64,000 nt of DNA, taken from NCBI RefSeq assembly GCF_041020765.1, contig NZ_JBEUEJ010000004.1, one strand, 5' to 3'. A program made the translations under genes and the position numbers. Source of the stretch: Kineococcus terrestris (GTDB lineage: Bacteria; Actinomycetota; Actinomycetes; Actinomycetales; Kineococcaceae). The notes beneath the pieces are model-generated. The model was given only the letters and a program-made list of their open reading frames with translations. It had not been told where the DNA came from and did no database searches. Shown here in pieces: positions 58,601 through 64,000 of this stretch (position 1 is the stretch's first letter; the number at the start of each line of letters is the position of its first letter).

Positions 58601-58768
58601 GAGGTAGGTCTCGACGTCGCCGTGGCCGACGCCCGTCTCCGCGGCCAGCTTCACCACGGTGCCGTCGACCAGTTCTCCGGGGCCGGCCGCCTGGGCGGTG
58701 CCGGGCGGCAGCAGGACGACAGCGGGCAGCACCGCTACCAGCCAGCCGAGCGATCGGCGCTTCTTCAC
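55625..58768 (-). CDS. Secreted metalloprotease with fibronectin III and LGFP repeats
   Basis: The 1047-residue precursor has a signal peptide (to about 28) and a propeptide. The zinc protease domain has HELGHNMSLGH (H247, H251, H257, catalytic E248) and a likely Met-turn at M295, the M12-like (reprolysin-type) arrangement. Nearby cysteines (SACGCPNCTM) may be structural. About three fibronectin type III domains follow (about 430-715), then a Pro/Thr-rich linker and four LGFP repeats to the end. It probably degrades environmental or cell-surface protein while fixed to the envelope. GTG 58768 is chosen for GGAGG upstream. Confidence 0.88.
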   Translation of the reverse strand: MKKRRSLGWLVAVLPAVVLLPPGTAQAAGPGELVDGTVVKLAAETGVGHGDVETYLETEPSVYQQVTDARVTALEPGALVELRVRDADAEVLQVLSVVDVEPAEEPRPELGNAALPHTVRIAMAVPAGVTQDATPFTRAQVEAALQAASSYWSAQTDGQLTFTLAGSVVDWYQSAQPCSNPFGMWSEAATRTGFNANNPREHLVIVTPARALSSGACAAYGQGTIGSSVNSSGQLYVTDVQSSLWAHELGHNMSLGHANAVYCAASADVSAGNSACGCPNCTMQRVSYGDLFDVMSESGSDVGHGNLGVAHQYRLGVVSGGIKPVTASGVYDIAALPVRAANGTYGLNVVDPTNNVRYFVELRGDSAGDTRAASNWRGPAKGVRITRPDTSETGGSMVLDASPGTTQYDWSLKTGEVFTSISGNVKVQTLSSNGQTARVKVALGQSLESVVDPSVTVPGAGEITSVSSAPGAADVSWTIGAANGSPITDQVVTPHVNGVAQSGLAKTVSATATSTRVTGLTNGTTYTFTVTARNGVGAGAESSRSATVVPVDRPSPVAFVTATAAGATASVSWPAATPNGSPVTGYTVTPHRDGVAQAPRTVTGTSTTYTLDANVPYAFEVRAVNAVGVSDAVRSGVVRYEVATPPAAVAKPVATLTGSTVTLTWTAPASGGSPVLGYSVNVYRDGAVVQTVASSGTGTTLPVTVAGTYTFAVTAANAAGNSPESVASDPVTFSPPVVPVVTPTPVTTTPVTTPPTTSQPVPTTAPLPAPAPVPTAAPVPTPTRTTAPAPTPTRTPAPTPTRTPAPPRTPAPPVPPVVVRADGSADYTRDGRTVNVKGAILARYRADGERTGSLGWPTSSEVAVPGGAYATFERGQVWWTPAGGAQVVKGDVLAEWRRLGANTSPVGFPVGEERAVRGGVVQSFQRGVLAWSPATGAHEVRGAILDRLTAAGGVRGSLGFPTTGEVALRGGAFTAFQGGAVYWSPATGAQVVQGEIRRAWDAAGWENSRLGYPRSGEHPVPGGVRQDFQGGSMTWSFATRTVTTSVR

Positions 58769-59020
58769 CAGGACCTCCGAGGTCGACACGTCTCGGGGGT
58801 CCGTCGGCGCGGCCGTTCACCACTTGACCGACGGGTGGCCCAGTCGGGTGAGGTCTTTCCCCGGCCGGACGAACCGCCTTGCCGGATGAGAAAAGGCACG
58901 CGCACGACCTGCTAGGGCTCCGGGGACTCCGACCTCGCGGGACCGTTCACCCGGACGGGTGATCGGCGCCCGCTCGCGCACCGCTTCTGCTGAGATGAGG
59001 AACGGACCTCGGGAGGCGCG
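58769..59020. promoter_or_regulatory. Divergent control region of the metalloprotease and propeller lipoprotein genes
   Basis: This 252-bp gap has no gene. It contains the dyad TCACCCG, GA, CGGGTGA at 58947-58962, the same half-site that occurs in the family B repeats and upstream of the subtilisin gene. I found no clear promoter hexamers. Confidence 0.4.
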
Positions 59021-60226
59021 GTGCGGGCTGGACGGATGGGTTCGGGGGCGCTGGCGCTCGCGCTGCTGGCGGGATGCGCGGCACCGGGCAGCGGACCGGA
59101 GCCAGCGGCACCGGCCGCGGCGCGAGGTCCTGTGGTGGCCTTCACCGGGCACCTGCCCGATACCTACGAGGCGAGCGTGCTGGCGGTGGACACCACCTCC
59201 GGCGAGCAGCGGGAGGTCGCTCCGGAGTGGGCGAGCGAGCTGGCGTGGTCGCCGGACGGTGCGCGCTTGGCGTGGATCGGCTGGGACGACGTCACCGGGG
59301 GCGGTACAGCGCGGGTGGCCGGCCTGGACGACGAGGTGAGCGACCTGCCGGGCGGTGGTGACGTGCGCGGGCTGGCGTGGGCGGGCGACGGGACGCTGGC
59401 GCTGCTGCGCCGTCCCGCGGCGGGTGGGCTGCCGGAGCAGGACTGCGCCGTGTCTGACGCGCGCCGCGCCGTCCGGTTCGACGTGGTGCTGCGCTCCCCC
59501 GACGGCGCCGAGCGGGTGCTGACGACGACGGCCCCGACGGCGCGGAACCTGACGTGGTCGCCCGACGCGCGGACGCTGCTGTGGACGGAAGGCGGCCCGG
59601 ACGTGTGCACGGGCGTGGACTCGCAGATGTTCCTCGCCGACGTGGGCAGCGGTGCCGTGCGGCGGGTCAGCGGGGAGTCGCAGCGCGCCGGGGGTCCGCA
59701 GTTCACCCCGGACAGCCGCACGGTGGTGCTGTCCAAGAGCGACGGCCTGGGCGCCGACCTGGTGCTCGTCGACGTGGCATCGGCGACGTCGCGGCGCCTG
59801 CTGACCCCCGGGGTGGTCGAGCAGCGCCACGCCCTGTCCCCCGACGGCACCCGCGTCGCGGTCGAGCGCTGGGTCGAGGGCGACCGGCGGTCGCGCATCG
59901 TGCTGCTGGACCTCCAGGCGCGCGTGGTGCGCGATGTCGCGCCCGCGTTCGGCCTGACCGACGTCATCGCCTGGGCGCCCGACGGGTCGTTCCTGGCCGT
60001 GGCCGGCGCGGTGGTGACGCCCTCGTGCGAGGACCCGTGGTGCGACGTGGCCGGCGCCGACCCGGCCGTGTGGCGGGTCGGGCTGGACGGGGAGGTGAGC
60101 GTGCTCAGCGAGGACTCCTCGCTGGGGACCGACGAGCTGGTGTTCGCGCCGTGGTGGCCGGCCGGACCGGCGCTGGAACGGCGGGAGCGGGTGGTGGACG
60201 GACAGCGGCTGGGCAGGGTCGACTGA
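59021..60226 (+). CDS. Beta-propeller (TolB/PD40-like) lipoprotein
   Basis: The 401-residue protein has a lipoprotein signal (GALALALLAGC). It is built of repeated WD-like blades with PD40 motifs (LAWSPDGARLAWIG, LTWSPDARTLLWTE, PQFTPDSRTVVLSK, HALSPDGTRVAVER, IAWAPDGSFLAVAG). Such proteins bind peptides or polysaccharides outside the membrane. Four cysteines may form disulphides. GGGAGG precedes the GTG. A decayed copy of its 3' end lies at 62890-63280 beyond the CWB2 gene. Confidence 0.85.
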   Translation: MRAGRMGSGALALALLAGCAAPGSGPEPAAPAAARGPVVAFTGHLPDTYEASVLAVDTTSGEQREVAPEWASELAWSPDGARLAWIGWDDVTGGGTARVAGLDDEVSDLPGGGDVRGLAWAGDGTLALLRRPAAGGLPEQDCAVSDARRAVRFDVVLRSPDGAERVLTTTAPTARNLTWSPDARTLLWTEGGPDVCTGVDSQMFLADVGSGAVRRVSGESQRAGGPQFTPDSRTVVLSKSDGLGADLVLVDVASATSRRLLTPGVVEQRHALSPDGTRVAVERWVEGDRRSRIVLLDLQARVVRDVAPAFGLTDVIAWAPDGSFLAVAGAVVTPSCEDPWCDVAGADPAVWRVGLDGEVSVLSEDSSLGTDELVFAPWWPAGPALERRERVVDGQRLGRVD

Positions 60227-60251
60227 CCAGGTGCGGCGGGGCGGTGGTCAC

Positions 60252-60294
60252 CGTCCTGTCACCGGCCGCACGAGGAGGGGCCGGTGACAGGACG
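60252..60294. terminator. Strong bidirectional hairpin
   Basis: CGTCCTGTCACCGGCC (60252-60267) and GGCCGGTGACAGGACG (60279-60294) form a perfect 16-bp stem with an 11-base loop. It lies between the convergent propeller lipoprotein and CWB2 genes. Confidence 0.75.
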
Positions 60295-60299
60295 ACCGG

Positions 60300-62738
60300 T
60301 CAGGGCGTGAAGCTGGTGACCGCAGCGGCCCCAGGCATCTGGTTGTACGCGTTCCACTGGACGACGTACAGCGGCTGACCGGCGGTCAGGTTCCTGTTCC
60401 GCAGGTCGTAGCTGAAGCTGCCCCCGGCGGGCACGTACCCGCCACCGACGTACGCACCCGTCGCCGTACGCACCTCGACGAGGCTGTCGGTGCTCGGTGC
60501 GTCACCGGAGAGGACACCCCCCACGACGCTGACGTTCGTCGGAGCGGCACCTGCGCGAGCGGTGCTGTTCGAGATGACGGCAGGGTCCACTCCCCAGGTG
60601 TTGACGGGTCGGCCGCCCACCGTCACCCCGCGGAAGACGCGGACCTGGAAGGCGCTGCCGCCGTAGATGTACGGTCCGCCGTTCGTCAGGACGAGGTCGT
60701 TGCCGTCGACCGTGATCGTCGTTCCCGGGGAGGCGCTGTAGAAGGTCTCGTACCCGTTGGCGGCGAAGTAGACGGCGGCGGCGGCGTCCTGCAGGACGGG
60801 CGGGGCGGGCAGGGTCAACCGTACGGAGTCCCCTGGGTCGAGCCGGCCGTCCGCGACCGCCGTGAAGTCCGCGGAGGTCGGGGCGACCCCGAGCTCCACC
60901 GGAGGCAGCTCGGGAAGAGACGTGGAAGTCGTGACGGCTCCCGCTGCGGCGTCCTGGTTGCGGGCGACGACGTCAGCGCTGTATTGGCCAGGAGCCAGCG
61001 CGCTGAAGATCGCTTCGCGGGCACCAGCCGCAGAGATGGTCCGCGTCGTCGGCTGAGCCCCCGGGGGAGACGTCCGGGTCAGCGTCACCTCGTACTCGTC
61101 GACACCTCCCGACCCAGGAGCGGCGAGCGGCGCCTCCCACGTCACCCTGATCGAGCCGTCGGTCTGCCCGGCAGAGACCGCTGACGTGACCACCTGCACG
61201 TTCCTCACCGCACCGGGCGCCGCCTCGGGAGTGCTGTTGCTCACGAGGCGGCCGCTGAAGCCGGCCACCCGGTTCGCGGCGCGGTCCTGCAGCGACCCCG
61301 TCTGCGGCGGGTCGTAGGCGATCGTGACGACCTGGCCGTAAGCGACGGGCGCGGCCAGGACCAGGGAGACCGAACTCTGGAGAACTGTTACTCCCGTCAC
61401 CTGAACCGGTTGCGAGGACTGCAGGTCGGGACCGGCCGACACGGTGAAGGCCTGCGGCGCGGGTGTGCTGGTCGCGAGCAGCGGTTCGTCGAAGGTGAGC
61501 TGCAGCGCGGTCCCGTCCACGACGGCTGTGGTCAGCGTCGGCGCGGTCCGGTCGACGGGCGTACTGGGCGGCGGTGTCGGAGTGGGTACCGGGGTGGGCG
61601 CTGGTGTCACCGGCGGACTCGGGACGGGTGCATCGGCGGCGGTCGCGGCGGCAGCCACGACGTCCTGCCCCACTGCACCCGACCCGCCGAAGACGAGAGC
61701 CTCCCCGGTGAAGCGGTCGGCGTTGTCGGTCAGGTAGGTCTCCGTGGCCGCACCGAGCGACTGCGGCGAGGACGCGAGCAGCAGCGGCGCTTGGCTGCGG
61801 GCGAGGATCGGGCCCGCCACGAGGGCGTCGGCCAGATCGCCCCCGGAGCCCAGCGCGAGACCGAACCCGGTACCCGAGAACCCTCCGCGATCGGTGGCGA
61901 AGTCGGCGACGGCGACGGCGGTGTCGTAGCGGTCGCCGCCCTGCAGGCGGGTCTCGGCACCCAGTTCCCGAGCAGTGGCGTCGCTGACGGCCGCCGTCCC
62001 GCCGAGGACGACGACCTCGGCGTCGGGCCAGCGCTCCAGGGCGTCGCGAGTGGGTGCAGGAACGTCGTCCCTACCGGTGAGCAGGATCGGCCAGCCGTTG
62101 GCCGCGGCCATCGGGGAGGCGGCGGCGGCGTCGGCAGCGCCGCCCCCGGCCGCGACGAAGACGACCTCGGGGGCGCCGTCGTCCGCGACGAGTTCCGTCA
62201 GCTGCGCGGCGGTGTCGTAGCGGTCGCTGCCCGCGGCGCGCTCGACCGTGAACGACTCCTGCAGCAGGGTGGCCACCTCGGCGCTGACGGCGTTCTCGCC
62301 CCCGGCGATGACGACGCGGGTGGCGCCGAGCCGGCGCAGTTCAGCGATGGTCTCGCTGGTGATGGTGTCGCGGGCGGTCAGCAGGACCGGCGAGTCGTAG
62401 CTGCCCGCTAGGTAGGAGGCCGACAGGGCGTCGACGGTGGAGGTCCCGCTGGCTAGCAGGACCGTGCGGTCCACGGCCGGGGAGAACGTGCTCGCGGACG
62501 CCTGGACCGCGGTGGCGTAGCGGGACGCACCCTCCACCCGGGTGATGGTCAGGCTCGGCGCCGCTGATGCCGGAGGGGTGGCCAAGCCGACGAGGACCAG
62601 GGCCGCGGTGGAGGCGATCGCCGTCCGACGCATCGCGGGGACTGCTGCGCCCGGCCAGGCTCCCCGGCCGACGCGTCGTCGGGCGGGTGGAGGGACTGGG
62701 GCGAGGGACGGTCGGACGAGGCGTCGTTCGTTGTCCAC
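60300..62738 (-). CDS. Cell wall-binding repeat 2 (CWB2) surface protein
   Basis: The 812-residue precursor has a signal peptide whose n-region is long if GTG 62738 (with GGGAG upstream) is the start; ATG 62633 would give a standard one but has no ribosome binding site. Three CWB2 repeats follow (RVEGASRYATAVQAS, RAAGSDRYDTAAQLT, RLQGGDRYDTAVAVA, each with VVIAGG-, VVVLGG- or LVFGGS-type loops). A Pro-rich linker, an Ig-like/SwmB-type domain and a fibronectin-like domain complete it. CWB2 repeats bind secondary wall polymers, so this is an S-layer-type or adhesive protein. Confidence 0.87.
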   Translation of the reverse strand: MDNERRLVRPSLAPVPPPARRRVGRGAWPGAAVPAMRRTAIASTAALVLVGLATPPASAAPSLTITRVEGASRYATAVQASASTFSPAVDRTVLLASGTSTVDALSASYLAGSYDSPVLLTARDTITSETIAELRRLGATRVVIAGGENAVSAEVATLLQESFTVERAAGSDRYDTAAQLTELVADDGAPEVVFVAAGGGAADAAAASPMAAANGWPILLTGRDDVPAPTRDALERWPDAEVVVLGGTAAVSDATARELGAETRLQGGDRYDTAVAVADFATDRGGFSGTGFGLALGSGGDLADALVAGPILARSQAPLLLASSPQSLGAATETYLTDNADRFTGEALVFGGSGAVGQDVVAAAATAADAPVPSPPVTPAPTPVPTPTPPPSTPVDRTAPTLTTAVVDGTALQLTFDEPLLATSTPAPQAFTVSAGPDLQSSQPVQVTGVTVLQSSVSLVLAAPVAYGQVVTIAYDPPQTGSLQDRAANRVAGFSGRLVSNSTPEAAPGAVRNVQVVTSAVSAGQTDGSIRVTWEAPLAAPGSGGVDEYEVTLTRTSPPGAQPTTRTISAAGAREAIFSALAPGQYSADVVARNQDAAAGAVTTSTSLPELPPVELGVAPTSADFTAVADGRLDPGDSVRLTLPAPPVLQDAAAAVYFAANGYETFYSASPGTTITVDGNDLVLTNGGPYIYGGSAFQVRVFRGVTVGGRPVNTWGVDPAVISNSTARAGAAPTNVSVVGGVLSGDAPSTDSLVEVRTATGAYVGGGYVPAGGSFSYDLRNRNLTAGQPLYVVQWNAYNQMPGAAAVTSFTP

Positions 62739-62866
62739 GAGAACTCCCGGAGCATGAGGCGGTTCAACCGTCCTACCACGCGACGTAGCACCCTGAACAC
62801 CGTCAGCTACTGAGTGGTATCAGTACGTTCACCGCTCCGGGGGTGAGAGGGACACCGCTCGGCGCT

Positions 62867-62889
62867 GGCCTCCGACGGTGTCGGAGGCC
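62867..62889. terminator. Hairpin upstream of the propeller pseudogene
   Basis: GGCCTCCGA, CGGTG, TCGGAGGCC is a perfect 9-bp stem. Its role is unclear; it may be a remnant terminator or operator. Confidence 0.35.
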
Positions 62890-63280
62890 TCGCCCCGGAG
62901 GGACGAGCACCCGCGGGGATCGCGGACCACGCAGCGGGACGTGAAGCGCGCGCACTGCGCGATGCCGCACCGGTTGCTGATCTGACCGACGTCATCCTCC
63001 GGTCGCCCAGCTGGATCTTCCGGCGGTCGCCGGACCGGTCGGGATCGTTGAGCGCAGGTGAACGCGAAGGCCCGTGGCGAGACGTGGCCGGCGCAGACCG
63101 ACCGTGTGGCAGATGAGGCTGGACGGGCGGATGGACGTGCTCAGCGAGGACTCCTCGCTGGGGACCGAGCGGTTGGTGTTCGCGTCGTGGTGGCCCATCG
63201 GGCGGGCGGTGGAGCGGCAGGAGCCGGCGCGGGAGTCCCACCGGGAAGCGTTGAGGTGCAGCCGACGTCTGCGCTCTTGA
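62890..63280 (+). pseudogene. Decayed 3' fragment of a propeller lipoprotein gene
   Basis: DNA here matches the last third of the gene at 59021-60226. Shared stretches are CTGACCGACGTCATC (near 62980), GACGTGGCCGGCGC, and a run that encodes LSEDSSLGT followed by LVFA-WWP. The reading frame is broken by small insertions and deletions and several stops, and no upstream two-thirds or start exists. It is a remnant of a duplication, probably of the whole lipoprotein-surface protein unit. Confidence 0.75.
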
Positions 63281-63304
63281 CCACGAGGCTGCACCTCCAA
63301 CGCA

Positions 63305-63338
63305 CTGGAGCCCCGGACCAGGAAGTCCGGGGCTCCAG
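63305..63338. terminator. Strong hairpin terminator of the right-edge gene
   Basis: CTGGAGCCCCGGAC, CAGGAA, GTCCGGGGCTCCAG is a perfect 14-bp stem. It lies 36 bases after the stop of the minus-strand gene that enters from the right edge. Confidence 0.75.
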
Positions 63339-63374
63339 CGGTGTCGAACCATCAGGAGGTCGACATCACCGACG

Positions 63375-64000
63375 TCAGCCGATGGTCAGGTCCACACCCG
63401 CACCGGCCGCCAGGCTGAGGCGGTTACCCGCGACGTCCGTGACACCCGAGGTGTTGACGATCGTGGCCGGGTAGGCCACACCCGCGACGTCCCCGGCGGT
63501 CACGACGGTCGGAGCGGCGGTCACGGTCACCGTCAGGACCGTGTTGGCCGCGGCACCGGCGTTCGGGCCGGCCGGGGTCGCCGGGACGGCCGCCGCGTTG
63601 AGGGACACCGTGGCGTTGGTGCCGACCACGAGGTCCGCGACGGACGAGCCAGCCACCGTGCCGTCGGCCACCCGGATGACCGAACCGGCGGCCGGCAGGG
63701 CCAGTGCCTCGTCGGCGCGGACGGTGAAGACGTCACCGGCGTCGAGGATGCCGGAGAAACCGGCGTCCGTGACCAGCGTGGTTGCAGTCGCGACCGGGCC
63801 AGCCGTGTCGGCCGCCGGAGCGGTCGAGGCGACGGTCGTGCTGGCAGCGGAGAAGGCGCTCTGCTGTCCGTCGTTCACCACGGCGGCGCGGTACTGGTAG
63901 CTGCCGACCGCCACGTCGTTGTCGGCGTACTGGAAGCCAGCAGCGACGGAGTCGGCGTCGGTCGTCGGGGACGCGATGGTGGTGAAGGTGCCGACGACGC
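63375..64000 (-). CDS. C-terminal part of a surface protein with Ig-like repeats (cut by the window edge)
   Basis: The frame is open from the right edge to the stop at 63375, giving 208 visible residues. They begin in a fibronectin-like strand pattern (SYQYRAAVVNDGQQSAFSAAS) and continue with a bacterial Ig-like domain (FSGILDAGDVFTVRADEALALP, then TIVNTSGVTDVAGNRLSLAAG). The latter SwmB-like phrase (VTDVAGNRL) is similar in kind to a segment of the CWB2 protein. It is probably another secreted wall-associated protein; the N-terminal domains are outside the window. Confidence 0.75.
   Translation of the reverse strand, partial: VVGTFTTIASPTTDADSVAAGFQYADNDVAVGSYQYRAAVVNDGQQSAFSAASTTVASTAPAADTAGPVATATTLVTDAGFSGILDAGDVFTVRADEALALPAAGSVIRVADGTVAGSSVADLVVGTNATVSLNAAAVPATPAGPNAGAAANTVLTVTVTAAPTVVTAGDVAGVAYPATIVNTSGVTDVAGNRLSLAAGAGVDLTIG

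Noticed and set aside
1..64000. tRNA, rRNA, CRISPR, insertion sequence or prophage
   Set aside because: No transposase, integrase, phage structural gene, repeat-spacer array or recognisable RNA gene was seen by reading both strands. A covariance-model scan would be needed to exclude small RNAs.

Overview
The window is chromosomal DNA of a very GC-rich actinobacterium. Codons almost always end in G or C, GTG starts are common, and the gene content (F420/DDN-type reductase, WYL and MmyB-type regulators, LGFP-repeat and CWB2-repeat surface proteins, a chemoreceptor behind what looks like a FliA promoter) fits a motile member of the Kineosporiaceae such as Kineococcus. This placement is inferred from content; no rRNA or tRNA gene, CRISPR array, insertion sequence or prophage was seen.

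Layout. 1-8.2 kb: two unrecognised genes, a TetR/SDR pair, a ctaG-DUF2243 pair, a HAD dehalogenase, an anti-sigma-type ATPase, an enoyl-reductase-like protein and an unusual cytochrome P450. 8.2-14.1 kb: a membrane protein that looks like a stripped-down relative of a glycosyltransferase at 36.8 kb, a tandem pair of GAF-GGDEL cyclases, an MFS transporter and a small secreted phospholipase A2, separated by elaborate palindromic repeats. 14.2-27.9 kb: VOC protein/WYL regulator, ThuA-like protein, chemoreceptor, NTF2-like protein, aquaporin, secreted subtilisin-LGFP protein, FmdB/formamidase, MarR/azoreductase, DUF2975/XRE, an acyltransferase-family membrane protein and a PIG-L lipoprotein.

27.9-35.2 kb is a carbohydrate locus: two ABC permeases, a binding protein, a DUF6807 (PmoA-like) protein, a Gfo/Idh/MocA dehydrogenase and a sugar isomerase, with a divergent AraC regulator. 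A GH127-type glycosidase lies at 39.9 kb. 35.2-39.8 kb holds two polytopic membrane proteins (DUF2079 and GT39-like) and small GNAT, rhodanese and Lrp genes. 41.8-49.6 kb holds an ABC-F protein with a possible attenuator, an MmyB-type regulator, a three-gene redox operon, a toxin-antitoxin-like pair and a hydrolase/TetR pair.

49.7-64 kb is dominated by secreted and surface proteins: a lectin-LGFP-phospholipase A2 protein, a CARDB protein, a 1047-residue metalloprotease with fibronectin and LGFP repeats, a beta-propeller lipoprotein with a decayed second copy, a CWB2 protein, and the end of another surface protein running off the right edge.

Shared themes. Many enzymes sit back to back with their own regulator (TetR, WYL, MarR, AraC, MerR, Lrp), often with a visible operator. 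Many genes have a -10-like hexamer 6-9 bases before a GTG or ATG and no ribosome binding site, suggesting leaderless transcripts. Two families of intergenic palindromes recur. The most unusual items are the lectin-LGFP-PLA2 protein, the leaderless toxin-antitoxin promoter built inside its operator, the ABC-F leader, the truncated glycosyltransferase paralogue, the P450 lacking its I-helix threonine, and the near-identical LGFP modules on two different proteases.
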